DNA of 64,000 nucleotides from an uncultured Corynebacterium sp. (GCF_946221155.1 NZ_CAMIAN010000003.1:29153-93152), one strand, 5' to 3'; positions 1 through 8,474 are shown, counted from the first letter of the stretch. Numbers and translations are program-made. Notes: a model not told the origin generated them from the sequence alone.

Positions 1-2
1 GG

Positions 3-1040
3 CGCCGGCTGGATTTTTTGGCGCGTTCTTCTAAGGCGTCGGGCCGTGGTTTGCAGGGGGATACGGTGATTTTGGATGAGGCTTTTGCCTTGTCGAGCAA
101 GCTTGTGTCGGATTTGTTGCCGACGTTGTCGTCGCGGAAGTCTCCGCAGGTGTGGTACACCTCGTCGACTGGGTTTGATTACTCAGAGACGTTGATCAAG
201 GTGCGTCAGAAGGCGGTGGAGAAGCCGGAGTCGAATAAGCATTTGGCGTATTTTGAGTGGTCTGCTGATCCGAAGCAGGTGGATTGGCGGTCAGAGGAGG
301 CCGTGCGGGTGTCGAACCCTTCTTTGGGGTATTTGCAGTCGTGGGATTGGATTCAGGAGGCGGAGCTGGATGTGATGGGGGAGGAGGAGTACCAGCGTGA
401 GCGGTTGGGTGTGTGGGCTGATGATTCGACGGACGCTGCGATTGGTGTGGATTTGTGGGCGCGGTGCTTCGCGACGAAGGAGGCCTTGGTGGGGGCGAAG
501 GTGGTGCGCCGGTCGTTGGCGTTGGAGGTCACTGCAGACCGTGATTTGGCGGTGCTGGCCGGTGCGGCTTTGTTGAAGGATGGGCGTGTGGTGGTGGACA
601 TCATTGCTGCGAAGCCTGGGGTGGCGTGGGTGCAGGATGAGGTGGCGCGTGTGGTGAAGAAGCAGAAGCCTCATGCTGGTGTGGTGGTGGATTCTTTTTC
701 TGGTGCTGCCGCGTTGGCTCCTCGTTTGCAGGATGAGGGGGTGCCGGTGTCGTTTGCGTTGACGAAGGATGTCACTCGTGGCACGGCTGATTTTTATGAT
801 CGTGTGGTGCGGGTGGATGCCGATGGTGATCCTGATCCGGGGTTGCTGCATGGGGAGCATGATTTGTTGGATGATGCGGCGCATACGGCGCGTCGTCGTC
901 TGGTGGGTACGTCGAAGACTGCGTGGACGTGGAAGAACTTTGGTGAGGTTCGTGTGGAACCTTTACGTGCGGTGACGTTGGCGTTGCGTGGGTTGGATAT
1001 GGATCCCGTGGTGAAGAAGAGGAAGGGTCTGGCGGCGTAG
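3..1040 (+). CDS. Phage terminase large subunit, 5'-truncated by the window edge
   Basis: This is the DNA-packaging motor of the prophage; it cuts concatemeric DNA and drives it into the procapsid with ATP. The frame is open to the window edge, so the N-terminal half of the ATPase, including Walker A, is missing. The visible part starts just before the conserved RSSKASGRG stretch and continues into a Walker B-like VILDEA motif. The second half, about residues 140-300, has the RNase H-like nuclease layout with acidic residues in ALEVTADRD, VVVDSFSG and LLDDAAH. The portal gene follows with no gap, the normal late-operon order. The family call is firm; the true start lies outside the window. 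Confidence 0.93.
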   Translation, partial: RRLDFLARSSKASGRGLQGDTVILDEAFALSSKLVSDLLPTLSSRKSPQVWYTSSTGFDYSETLIKVRQKAVEKPESNKHLAYFEWSADPKQVDWRSEEAVRVSNPSLGYLQSWDWIQEAELDVMGEEEYQRERLGVWADDSTDAAIGVDLWARCFATKEALVGAKVVRRSLALEVTADRDLAVLAGAALLKDGRVVVDIIAAKPGVAWVQDEVARVVKKQKPHAGVVVDSFSGAAALAPRLQDEGVPVSFALTKDVTRGTADFYDRVVRVDADGDPDPGLLHGEHDLLDDAAHTARRRLVGTSKTAWTWKNFGEVRVEPLRAVTLALRGLDMDPVVKKRKGLAA

Positions 1041-2447
1041 ATGGACGCGATGCAGATTAAGCAAATTTTTGACCGGCTGCATGCGAAGCTGGTGCGTCAG
1101 CAGCGTGAGTGTGATGCGGTGGATTCGTGGCTGCGTCCGGAGCTGGAGGCTGGGTTTGAGGTGCCTCGGAAGGCCACTCGGGAGCATCGCGCGTTGCGGG
1201 ACTTGTCTCGCACACCGTGGTTGAAGCTGGTGGTGGACAATGTTGTCCAGGCGATGTATGTGGATTCGATTGTGGGTGATGAGGGTCGTATCCCTCAGTT
1301 GTGGGATTTGTGGAATGCCAATGGGATGCGTTCTCAGCAAATCAGTAATCATCGGGCGATGGTGGCGTATGGGCATTCGTATGCGGTGGTGACGGGTGCG
1401 CAGCGGTATGGGGAGCGTTCTGCGCGGATTCGGTTTTTGTCTCCTCGTCGTGTGGCGGTGGAGTTTGAGGATTTGGGGGCTGATCCGTTTCCTAGTGCGG
1501 CGTTGGAGTTGGAGGGGCGCCGTGGTGATGTGACGCGGTATAGGTTGCGTGTGCCGGGGTGGGAGATTTTGTTGGAGGATGGCAAGTCCACTGGTGCGGA
1601 CATGGATGGTTTGGTGGTGTCTGGCCAGGCGCGGGTGGATTTGCCGTATGTGCCGGTGGTGCGGTTCGCCAACCAGCTTGATTTGGATGGTCGGGTCATT
1701 GGTGAGGTGGAGCCGTTTATCCCGTCGGCGCAGCGGATTAATAAAACAGCCTATGACCGGATGTTGGCGCAGCATTTCAACAGCTGGAAGGTTAAGACCG
1801 CGACGGGGTTGGATATGCCTGAAGTGTTGGATGAGGACGGTGACGGCACTGGTGTGGTGGATGAGGCTAAGGCCGACGAGTTGAAGTTGAAGCTTGACCA
1901 GGCGGACATTCTCACTGGTGGGCATGATGTGACGTTCGGGACGTTGGATGCGACGGCGTTGGACCCGTTTGTGAATGGTTGGCGTGCGGATATTGAGGCG
2001 TTGGCTGCGGTGTCGCAGACCCCGGCGCATGCGCTGACGGGCATGATCGTGAACTTGTCGGCGGAGGCGTTGGCCGCTGCCCGTGCCCCGTTGACGCAGA
2101 AGGTGTATGAGCGTCAGCAGAATGCGTCGGCGTCGTATGCGAATGTGATGCGGGTCGCTGCGAAGCTGGCTGGGCATGACGAACTGTCGCAGAATGACAT
2201 GATTCGTGTGACGTGGCAGGACATGGAAGTCCGGTCGATGGCGCAGGCTGTGGATGCGTTGGGTAAGGCCGCGCAGATGCTGCGGATCCCTGCTCGTGGC
2301 CTGTGGGGCATGATCCCGACGGTGGAGGCATCGGACGTGCAGGAGTGGGAGCGTCTGTCGGATGAGGAGTTGGAGCGTGACCCGCTGGCGGCGTCGTTTG
2401 CTCGCCAGGCAGAGTCGACGATCTCGGACGTGAACAACGGTGGCTAG
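1041..2447 (+). CDS. Phage portal protein
   Basis: The 468-residue protein would form the dodecameric ring at the capsid vertex through which DNA enters and leaves. Length, position directly after terminase (the ATG follows the terminase stop codon) and sequence character fit the SPP1 gp6-like portal family of actinobacterial siphophages: an N-terminal DRLHAKLVRQQ helix, a mid-protein clip/stem region with QRINKTAYDRML, and a C-terminal stretch with SQTPAHALTG. No Shine-Dalgarno is obvious, so translation is probably coupled to terminase. It overlaps the next gene by 8 bases. Confidence 0.92.
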   Translation: MDAMQIKQIFDRLHAKLVRQQRECDAVDSWLRPELEAGFEVPRKATREHRALRDLSRTPWLKLVVDNVVQAMYVDSIVGDEGRIPQLWDLWNANGMRSQQISNHRAMVAYGHSYAVVTGAQRYGERSARIRFLSPRRVAVEFEDLGADPFPSAALELEGRRGDVTRYRLRVPGWEILLEDGKSTGADMDGLVVSGQARVDLPYVPVVRFANQLDLDGRVIGEVEPFIPSAQRINKTAYDRMLAQHFNSWKVKTATGLDMPEVLDEDGDGTGVVDEAKADELKLKLDQADILTGGHDVTFGTLDATALDPFVNGWRADIEALAAVSQTPAHALTGMIVNLSAEALAAARAPLTQKVYERQQNASASYANVMRVAAKLAGHDELSQNDMIRVTWQDMEVRSMAQAVDALGKAAQMLRIPARGLWGMIPTVEASDVQEWERLSDEELERDPLAASFARQAESTISDVNNGG

Positions 2448-3609
2448 AACCCATGCGGGGGACAAGCTGACGGAGGAGCACCGTCAACATCAGGTGCGGC
2501 TGGTGGAGCAGCTCGCCGAGCTGGTGCGGGGGTTGTTCCGTAAGCATGTGGATTATGCGGATATTGATGGGTCGACGGATGCGTTCGCCCGGTTTGCTGG
2601 GGTGTTGGTAGATCAGTTCCGTGAGGCATCACGGCTGCGGTCGATTGATTATATGCGGGAGTTTCAGGCGGTGGAGGCTCCTGATGCGCCTGATGTGGTG
2701 GAGGAGCCGTCGGAGTATACGCCTGCGGAGGCTGCGGAGTCGTTGCTGCGCACGTCTCGTGGCGTGTTGAAGACGCTCTCGCGTAAGGGTTATTCGGAGT
2801 CGGAGGCGATGGAGCGAGCGGAGCAGGCCGTGGTGGGTAAGGCGACGAAGATCGCGGGTGATGGTGGCCGCCAGGTCATCGAACACGAGGTTCGCCGGGG
2901 CAATGGTCCGTTGGGGTATGCGCGGGTGGTGGATGCTGACCCGTGCCCGTTTTGTGCGATGCTCGCATCTCGTGGTGTGTATTACGCGGGTGAGGAGCAG
3001 GCTGGTGCGTTGTTGTACCGTTCGGATTCGTTTAGGGATTCGAATGCCCGGTTTGCTGGTGATGGTCGGTTTAAGGTGCATGACCATTGCTGTTGCACGC
3101 TGGAGCCGGTGTACATGGTCGACGGGAAGGTCAATCTGCCGGGTAATGGGAATGAGCTGGCTAGGGAGTGGGCGGAGATTGCGTCGGGTCAGGAGGATCC
3201 GTGGTTGGCGTGGCAGCGGTGGAGGCAGTCGGGCACGCTGCCGGAGAATTACGACGGGCCGTTGGAGGGTGTGCGGAGACGTAAGCCGCCGGTTAGGGGG
3301 CAGTCGTCGGGTCGTCGGGCGCGTCCGGAGCCGATGAAAGCCTCGGAGCGGGCTGAGCGGGCGGAGCAGAAGGCTTTGGAGAAGGCGGGGAAGAAGCCTG
3401 TGGATCGTCGGGGGAATTGGGATAAGCGAAAGTATTTGGATTATGCGGATGAGTTGGAGATACGAGCGAATGGTGTGGCCTCCGAGATCGCTGCGCTGAA
3501 GAGTGTGGGGCAGGGGGATCGTGATCTGCCGGTGATGCAGCTGAAGCAGCAGCATAGAGCCTTGTTGTCGAGGATCGATCGGTACCGGAAGACGGGCATG
3601 AGTATGTGA
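2440..3609 (+). CDS. MuF-like minor head protein
   Basis: This 389-residue protein starts at a GTG inside the end of the portal gene. Residues about 140-240 carry the SPP1 gp7/MuF type core, with a cysteine- and histidine-rich motif (DPCPFCAM, later HDHCCCTLEPVY) typical of VG15-like minor capsid proteins and suggestive of metal binding. Such proteins sit inside the head at the portal and may travel with the DNA. The C-terminal about 120 residues are charged and helical (KASERAERAEQKALEKAGKK) and carry no recognisable toxin or other domain. The family call rests on the motif and the portal-MuF-scaffold order. Confidence 0.85.
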   Translation: MARTHAGDKLTEEHRQHQVRLVEQLAELVRGLFRKHVDYADIDGSTDAFARFAGVLVDQFREASRLRSIDYMREFQAVEAPDAPDVVEEPSEYTPAEAAESLLRTSRGVLKTLSRKGYSESEAMERAEQAVVGKATKIAGDGGRQVIEHEVRRGNGPLGYARVVDADPCPFCAMLASRGVYYAGEEQAGALLYRSDSFRDSNARFAGDGRFKVHDHCCCTLEPVYMVDGKVNLPGNGNELAREWAEIASGQEDPWLAWQRWRQSGTLPENYDGPLEGVRRRKPPVRGQSSGRRARPEPMKASERAERAEQKALEKAGKKPVDRRGNWDKRKYLDYADELEIRANGVASEIAALKSVGQGDRDLPVMQLKQQHRALLSRIDRYRKTGMSM

Positions 3610-3615
3610 TTTGAG

Positions 3616-3647
3616 GCCTGACCATAGGGAGTCGGGCACGTGATTTT
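3616..3647 (+). terminator. Weak hairpin between MuF-like gene and scaffold gene
   Basis: GCCTGAC (3616-3622) pairs with GTCGGGC (3631-3637) with one G-U pair; a run of five T follows after a short spacer at 3643-3647. It may lower transcription into the scaffold gene or be a processing site. The distant T-run makes this tentative. Confidence 0.35.
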
Positions 3648-3685
3648 TACCTAACGCCTTGGTCGCGAAAGGAACACATACTTTT

Positions 3686-4243
3686 ATGCCCGAGAACATC
3701 ACCACTGATGCGCAGGACGAGGTCCAGGCCGATGCCCAGGAGGCGGGTCAGGAATCGTCTACTGATGAGCAGCGTGATCAGACTGACGAGCAGAAGGATC
3801 AACCCCAGCCGGGCGCTGGAGAGGATCAGCAGGATCAGAATGATAACTCTGACGATGATGACCACGATGACTCTGATGATGAGTCGGATGACGATGCTGG
3901 TCAGTCAGATGAGCTGCGGCGGATTCTTCGGAAGAATCGACGGACGAACCGTGAGAATAAGAACCTTCGGGAGCGACTGACTGCTTCCGAGCGGGAGCGG
4001 AACCAGTTGAAGGTGGCTTTGGAGACCGGCCTGCCGCTTGAGATTGCGAAGCGACTTCAAGGTAAGTCTGTTGAGGAGATGAAGAAGGACGCGGAGACGT
4101 TGGAGCCTCTGTTCGGCAAGGCTAACCCGTATATTCCGGGAGCGTTCCCGGATGACGGTGTGCGTCGCGGTGATGCGTCGGGTGATCGACCCGAAGACGT
4201 CACTGACCTGTCCAAGGTCGGGGCGCGAATCTACGAAAGGTAG
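3686..4243 (+). CDS. Phage scaffolding protein
   Basis: The 185-residue protein would guide coat assembly and leave before DNA packaging. The first about 75 residues are extremely acidic and low-complexity (D/E/Q runs such as DNSDDDDHDDSDDESDD), followed by a basic coiled-coil region (RKNRRTNRENKNLRERL) and a helical C-terminus, the standard scaffold layout. I chose the ATG at 3686 because AAAGGA lies 12 bases before it; an in-frame TTG at 3659 has no ribosome site. The gene sits directly before the coat gene, as expected. Confidence 0.85.
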   Translation: MPENITTDAQDEVQADAQEAGQESSTDEQRDQTDEQKDQPQPGAGEDQQDQNDNSDDDDHDDSDDESDDDAGQSDELRRILRKNRRTNRENKNLRERLTASERERNQLKVALETGLPLEIAKRLQGKSVEEMKKDAETLEPLFGKANPYIPGAFPDDGVRRGDASGDRPEDVTDLSKVGARIYER

Positions 4244-4249
4244 AACACT

Positions 4250-5317
4250 ATGGCTGCACCACAGCATCTTCTGTACACTCCGGAGCAGGTCTCTACGTCC
4301 TCTCTGGCCGCGCTGAAGTACAAGTCCACTCTGGCGCGTATCGTCAACCAGGACTACTCCCGTGAGATCGTCGCTGGTCGCGGCGCGTCCGTGACGGTCA
4401 AGCGTCCGATCCTCATCGAGAAGGCTCGTGTCTACACCGCTGATGATCGCAAGGCGGAGAACCAGATCGTCTACTCCAACCTTCTGGAGCCGTACACCAG
4501 CGTCAACATCTCTGATCAGGTGTACAACGCGGTGAAGCTCCCTGACGATTTCCAGACGTTTACTCTGACTGATATTGAGCGTCAGGTGGTCGCTCCGATG
4601 GCGGAGTCCGTGGCGGAGAAGCTCAACTCGATCGTGGCAGGCGCTTTCGACTCTGTGCCTGCTGGCCTAACCGCGGCTGATAAGGCTGCTAAGGGCAAGC
4701 TGGTCGGTGAGGACGGTAAGACCTACGATGACCTCAACGCTCTGCGTGAGGCTGGCACCCAGTTCGCCGCTTATGGTGCGAAGGTCACTGTCCCCGCTGC
4801 GTCTCTGACGGCGAAGACCAACGAGGACGTGCTGAAGACCATCCGCGCTGCGCACCAGCTGTTTGGTGAGCGTGGCGTGCCGATGGATGGCCGTTTCCTC
4901 GTCGTTGGCTCCGGCTGGGAGGCAGCTCTGCTGTCTCAGGATCTGCTGAACAAGGTCAACGAGTCTGGTTCTGCTGATCAGCTGCGTCGTGCGACGATCG
5001 GTAGCCTGTATGGTTTCCAGATCATTGCTGACTACACGATCGATCCGCTGGCTGCGTACGCGGTGCAGCGTGACGCGGTGACTCTGGTTACCCGTACGAC
5101 TGCTGCTCCTCGTGGTGCGAGCTTCGCCTCCACCGCGTCTGCGGAGGGCTTCACCCTGCGCTACCTGCAGGATTACGACCCGAACATCCTCACTGACCGT
5201 GCCGTGGTGGACACTTTCGCTGGTGCGAGCGTGCTGGATGCGCAGCGCATCGTGAAGCTGACCGGTACGTCTGGTTTCGAGGAGAAGGCTGTAGCACCTG
5301 CTGGGTCTTCGGCCTAG
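4250..5317 (+). CDS. Major capsid protein, P22 coat-like
   Basis: The 355-residue shell protein follows the scaffold gene by six bases. Its N-terminal arm, the PYTSVNISDQVYNAVKLPDDF segment and the later ERGVPMDGRFLVVGSGWEAALL stretch resemble the P22 gp5-like coat family found in many actinobacteriophages, which has the HK97 fold plus an inserted domain. No protease gene lies upstream, consistent with a separately encoded scaffold. Codon use (GCT, CGT, GTC, AAG) differs from the T/G-rich early genes and suits high expression. A strong hairpin with a T-run follows the stop codon. Confidence 0.9.
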   Translation: MAAPQHLLYTPEQVSTSSLAALKYKSTLARIVNQDYSREIVAGRGASVTVKRPILIEKARVYTADDRKAENQIVYSNLLEPYTSVNISDQVYNAVKLPDDFQTFTLTDIERQVVAPMAESVAEKLNSIVAGAFDSVPAGLTAADKAAKGKLVGEDGKTYDDLNALREAGTQFAAYGAKVTVPAASLTAKTNEDVLKTIRAAHQLFGERGVPMDGRFLVVGSGWEAALLSQDLLNKVNESGSADQLRRATIGSLYGFQIIADYTIDPLAAYAVQRDAVTLVTRTTAAPRGASFASTASAEGFTLRYLQDYDPNILTDRAVVDTFAGASVLDAQRIVKLTGTSGFEEKAVAPAGSSA

Positions 5318-5330
5318 TTTTTCCTCGGTG

Positions 5331-5373
5331 GTGGGGTCGTTCCAGGTTGTCACTGGGGTGACCCCACTTTTCT
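5331..5373 (+). terminator. Strong hairpin after the coat gene
   Basis: GTGGGGTC (5331-5338) pairs exactly with GACCCCAC (5360-5367), with an inner CCAG/CTGG helix, and TTTTC follows. This is a good intrinsic terminator inside the late operon, so it probably attenuates rather than blocks, leaving more coat message than downstream message. Confidence 0.8.
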
Positions 5374-5394
5374 AGTTGAAAGGAGGTGCCTGTG

Positions 5395-5853
5395 ATGACG
5401 GCACCGCTGAGGCCACGGTTGGTAGAGTTCTCTGACTTGGAACGGTCGTTGAGTTCGGAGACGGCAGTTATTGATGAGGGGTTGGCTGCGTGGGCGATTG
5501 AGATGGTGTCTGCTGCAGCGTTGGATTTGACGCGGAGGAGTTGGTCGACTCCGGCGGATGTGCCTCCGGGCGCGATGGCCGTGTTGGGTATGGCTGCCCG
5601 CAGGTTGTACACCAACCCGGATCGGTTCACCCGCGAGTCCGAGGGTGACTATTCCTATGCGCTGGATGCTTCGGTAACGAATGCGGCGATTTTCACCGCT
5701 GCCGAACGCGCCACCCTGTTGGAGTATCGGGGTGCTCGTCGACAGTCTGGGATCGGCACGTTGAGCACCTACCGTGGCGATGACTATGGGCGGACGGGAT
5801 ACGTGCCGGACGGCACCGAGTTCGGGTTCCCCTGGTATGAGGAGCGACTATGA
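5395..5853 (+). CDS. Head-tail connector (adaptor-like) protein
   Basis: This 152-residue protein comes right after the coat gene, where the gp15/HK97 gp6-type adaptor that docks on the portal is normally encoded. It is mostly helical, with a tryptophan- and arginine-rich middle (LDLTRRSWSTP), which fits adaptor helical bundles. AAAGGAGG at 5379-5386 gives ideal spacing to ATG 5395; GTG 5392 is an alternative. It overlaps the next gene as ATGA. The role comes from size and position rather than a diagnostic motif. Confidence 0.7.
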   Translation: MTAPLRPRLVEFSDLERSLSSETAVIDEGLAAWAIEMVSAAALDLTRRSWSTPADVPPGAMAVLGMAARRLYTNPDRFTRESEGDYSYALDASVTNAAIFTAAERATLLEYRGARRQSGIGTLSTYRGDDYGRTGYVPDGTEFGFPWYEERL

Positions 5854-6227
5854 GCCTTCGTGGGAAAACTCGTGCAACGGACGCGGTCGTAGTCGTTCTG
5901 CGGGAGAATCGTGAGGGTGAACGGGGCAGGCTCGTACCCGTCGAGATAGGGAGAATCACCTGCATCGGTAGGATGCAGCAGTCAACGACGGATGACATTG
6001 CGGCCTACGCTGCAGCCGGGGAAACAGGCGTGCTGAACATGAAGCGGTTCTACTGCCGCAGCTTCCCCGGCGACGACCTGTCACAGGTCATTGACTCTGA
6101 GGGGGTGCTGTACAACGTGGTTGGTGAGCCGAAGCGGCACCGTGGATCAACCAGGACGGCGCGGGACGTGGTGACTCTGCGTCAGACGAGTGTGAAAAGG
6201 GGGTTGCGTGATGGCGACCGTGTATAA
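5850..6227 (+). CDS. Head-tail stopper-like protein
   Basis: A 125-residue, beta-rich protein between the presumed adaptor and the tail genes. Phages of this type put the stopper, which closes the head after packaging, here. Strands such as DAVVVVLREN and RLVPVEIGRITCIG and the closing VVGEPKRHRGS are consistent with a small beta-barrel. Start and stop overlap its neighbours, so the set is translationally coupled. I see no catalytic motif; the role is inferred from order and size. Confidence 0.6.
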   Translation: MSLRGKTRATDAVVVVLRENREGERGRLVPVEIGRITCIGRMQQSTTDDIAAYAAAGETGVLNMKRFYCRSFPGDDLSQVIDSEGVLYNVVGEPKRHRGSTRTARDVVTLRQTSVKRGLRDGDRV

Positions 6228-6531
6228 GGGCGCGGGAACGAAGATTGCGAAACTCCCCGGGGTTCAGCCTGTTCTGCAGGAAGCTGCGGTGGAGATTAAG
6301 ACCAAAGCTGAGGCGAACGCTGCTGTACACAAGCGCACTGGACGGTATTCGTCGGCATTTGAGGTGCGCACGGTACCGGGGAGGAAGGGCGTTAAGGATC
6401 GCCTCGTGGAGAACACCCACTCTGCCTCGGCAGTGATCGAGTACGGCCATTACGCGAAGAAGCGCGATGGCTCGTCGGGTGAGTGGGTGCCTGGGCAGTT
6501 CAATCTGACGAGGGCGGTGAGCGGTTCATGA
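6211..6531 (+). CDS. Small head-tail joining protein (gp10-like, possibly DUF5403)
   Basis: A 106-residue protein. ATG 6211 is chosen because AAAAGGGGG ends about eight bases upstream; a GTG one codon earlier is possible. The centre (EIKTKAEANAAVHKRTGRYSSAF, then ENTHSASAVIEYGHY) has the pattern seen in small minor tail or neck proteins of actinobacteriophages. It overlaps the next ORF as ATGA. The family name is tentative; the structural role follows from its place between stopper and tail terminator. Confidence 0.6.
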   Translation: MATVYKGAGTKIAKLPGVQPVLQEAAVEIKTKAEANAAVHKRTGRYSSAFEVRTVPGRKGVKDRLVENTHSASAVIEYGHYAKKRDGSSGEWVPGQFNLTRAVSGS

Positions 6532-6947
6532 CGGTTCAGCCACCACATGCCCGGTTCGACGCTGCGGTGGCCATTCGTGACGGTTTGCGGTCACTGTTGC
6601 CGGACTCGGAAATTCAGTTGGGCAAAGACGCTACCTACTCCCCAGATGAGCTCGTGACCGTGGTGCAGGTCTCAAACGTGCGCCCGATCGGTGCGTTGCC
6701 GGGGCAACGGTGGGCCTTCAGCGCCACCATTGCGCTTGTCACCACGGGTGCGGACTACGACCAGACCGCTGATGAAGCGGATCGAGTGGCTGACGCACTG
6801 TTGTCGATGGATGAAAGCGACGGGGTGAAGCTTTCTAGCATCATGAGTGACAGCGAGCCGGTCCGTCTGTCGCCCCACAGCCCATCTGGGGCTGAGACCT
6901 TGACGTCAAGCTACTCTGCGATTCTGCGGAGGAAAGGAAGAGCCTAA
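6528..6947 (+). CDS. Tail terminator-like protein
   Basis: A 139-residue protein encoded just before the major tail protein, the usual place for the terminator that caps the tail tube and joins it to the head. Features are an N-terminal helix (AAVAIRDGLRSLLPD), a strand-rich middle and the segment ALVTTGADYDQTADEADRVADALLS, like gpU/gp17-type proteins. The start overlaps the upstream stop as ATGA and its stop shares one base with the major tail gene start, so translation is coupled on both sides. Confidence 0.65.
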   Translation: MTVQPPHARFDAAVAIRDGLRSLLPDSEIQLGKDATYSPDELVTVVQVSNVRPIGALPGQRWAFSATIALVTTGADYDQTADEADRVADALLSMDESDGVKLSSIMSDSEPVRLSPHSPSGAETLTSSYSAILRRKGRA

Positions 6948-7561
6948 TGGCTGCCTATCAGGACAATTCAGTCCTCATCCCTGGCCGTGGTGCGGTGCTG
7001 ATCGCCCCGGCTGGCACTGCATCCCCTACCTACACTGCGATTAAGAAGTGGGTCGCTGACGGCGCTACTGGTGCTCTCGGTGATTTCCAGCCTCTCGGCT
7101 ACACCAGTGAGGATGACCTGCCGAAGTTCGACGCCGACACCGATGGTGGTGAGAAGAAGGGCGCGTGGGAGAACGACGCACTGCGTCTGACGAAGACGAA
7201 GATCACCGAGTCCATCACCGTTACTGCGGTTGAGTGGAATGAGCAGACTCTGACTCACCGCTTCGGCCCCGGCAAGGTCGTGCAGGCCGATGGCCGGTTC
7301 GAGTTCCCCGATGTGTACGCCTCGACCGAGGTGTCGATTCTGGTGCTGATGATCGACGGCCTCGACGTGTTCGGATTCCACTACGCGAAGGCTGCGACCA
7401 GCCCGGATGATTCCATTGAGCTGGATCCGGAGAAGTTCGCTGGTATGCCGATCAAGTACACGATTTTGAAGCAGACTGGTGCGCCGAAGGGTAGCTTCAT
7501 TGGTCCGGCTTTCCAGCAGCAGTCGGAAGTGTCGGATATGGCGACGTCTGACAGCGTCTAG
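6947..7561 (+). CDS. Major tail protein
   Basis: The 204-residue tube subunit. Evidence: position before the tail-assembly chaperones and tape measure, beta-rich sequence, an N-terminal GRGAVLIAPAGTASPTY stretch and a middle part with TKITESITVTAVEWNEQT typical of siphophage tail tube proteins. Codon use is like the coat gene, matching a highly expressed structural protein. A second strong hairpin with a T-run follows the gene. Confidence 0.85.
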   Translation: MAAYQDNSVLIPGRGAVLIAPAGTASPTYTAIKKWVADGATGALGDFQPLGYTSEDDLPKFDADTDGGEKKGAWENDALRLTKTKITESITVTAVEWNEQTLTHRFGPGKVVQADGRFEFPDVYASTEVSILVLMIDGLDVFGFHYAKAATSPDDSIELDPEKFAGMPIKYTILKQTGAPKGSFIGPAFQQQSEVSDMATSDSV

Positions 7562-7573
7562 CACCACGCTTTG

Positions 7574-7618
7574 CGGGTGTGTGTCGTGCGAATATGCGCG
7601 GGACATACCCGTTTTTTC
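7574..7618 (+). terminator. Strong hairpin after the major tail gene
   Basis: CGGGTGTGT beginning at 7574 pairs with ACATACCCG ending at 7611 (one G-U pair), and six T follow at 7612-7617. It separates the abundant tube protein gene from the tail chaperones. Confidence 0.78.
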
Positions 7619-7638
7619 TATTTTTTGTGGAGGTTGCC

Positions 7639-8067
7639 TTGACCACTGCCCAGACTGATGTTTCTGCAGGTGTCCCGGAGGACGCGATCACTGACCCGAA
7701 ACCCGTATTGGGCACTGTCAGCCCAGAGTTTGGGAAGACGGAAATTCCTGACGTTGACGTGTCTGATCTTCCGGAGTTCCGCTCCCTGCAGGGCACTTTG
7801 CCGTCTGCTCGTTTCCACGTGCACCGAAAGCTGGCGGAGGTGCAGAAGGCTGTCCCGAAGGCGTGGGTCGAGGGTGAGACTCCAGATGAGCAGGAAGTCA
7901 TCGACAACATCGAAGAGTTGGAGAGAATGCTCGTGATGATGGAGAACCTCGTGCTGGAGCGGGCGAAGGATCGCGACGCGATGGAGAAGTGGCTATGTGA
8001 CCAGGAAGACGGGCTGAACGCCGTGATGGCGGCGTTTAACGTACTGGCGGAGAAGCTGGGAAACTAA
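7639..8067 (+). CDS. Tail assembly chaperone, first frame (gpG-like)
   Basis: A 142-residue protein in the slot of lambda gpG, which coats the tape measure during tail assembly. TTG 7639 is chosen as start because GTGGAGG ends six bases upstream; the longer frame to 7579 runs through the terminator hairpin. The C-terminal half is helical (EQEVIDNIEELERMLVMMENLVLERAKDRD). The stop TAA at 8065-8067 directly follows GGGAAAC in the phase X XXY YYZ, so a share of ribosomes should slip -1 into the next frame and make a longer gpGT-like fusion. Confidence 0.82.
   Translation: MTTAQTDVSAGVPEDAITDPKPVLGTVSPEFGKTEIPDVDVSDLPEFRSLQGTLPSARFHVHRKLAEVQKAVPKAWVEGETPDEQEVIDNIEELERMLVMMENLVLERAKDRDAMEKWLCDQEDGLNAVMAAFNVLAEKLGN
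8058..8064 (+). promoter_or_regulatory. Programmed -1 frameshift slippery heptamer
   Basis: GGGAAAC is read as ctG GGA AAC in the first chaperone frame, immediately before its TAA. A one-base backward slip yields GGG AAA and continues CTA ATC GCC into the second chaperone frame. The same sequence class (GGGAAAG) drives gpG/gpGT in lambda. The downstream frame has no ribosome site or ATG of its own near this point. Confidence 0.88.
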
Positions 8068-8471
8068 TCGCCCTGCATGAGCAGGTGGAGCTTTTCGGTT
8101 CGGCGCTGGTGCCGGATTTCCAAGAGGTCTACGGCCTCCGGCTGACAGAAGTCGTCCACAGCTGGGATCCGGCGGAGGTTCTGCTGCTCATCGCAGGGCT
8201 ACACCACAGCCCATCTCGCTATGCGGCTCGTTTGCAGGGGTACGAGGGAGGCAAGGGGTGGACAGACCAGGACTACCTACACTTCGACATGCGTAACGCT
8301 GTGGAAGCGCTACGGACGATGCAGGCGTCGCAGGGCAAGAGGAAATCGACGTATCGGGAGTGGGAGGACTTCCCGGGGCGTGCTGGGTTGAAGCGTCGAG
8401 AAAGGGCAGCGAGGTTCGCTGCGTACCGGAAAATGGCTGCTGAAAACGGCGGTCGAGTGGAACTGGAGTAG
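8064..8471 (+). CDS. Tail assembly chaperone, frameshift extension (T domain)
   Basis: This frame is -1 relative to the upstream chaperone and is entered through the heptamer at 8058-8064. It adds 135 residues after the 142 of the first frame, giving a fusion of about 277. The T part is expected to recruit tail tube subunits while the G part holds the tape measure. If translated alone its first start would be GTG 8085, which has no good ribosome site. The C-terminus is basic (KRKSTYREWEDFPGRAGLKRRERAARF). Annotate as part of the fusion, not as an independent gene. Confidence 0.82.
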   Translation, partial: LIALHEQVELFGSALVPDFQEVYGLRLTEVVHSWDPAEVLLLIAGLHHSPSRYAARLQGYEGGKGWTDQDYLHFDMRNAVEALRTMQASQGKRKSTYREWEDFPGRAGLKRRERAARFAAYRKMAAENGGRVELE

Positions 8472-8474
8472 GGC

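Noticed and set aside
963..2465. 500-codon open frame on the minus strand across the portal gene
   Set aside because: It is antisense to a clear portal gene; the Arg/His-rich composition reflects the T/G-biased third positions of the + strand gene.
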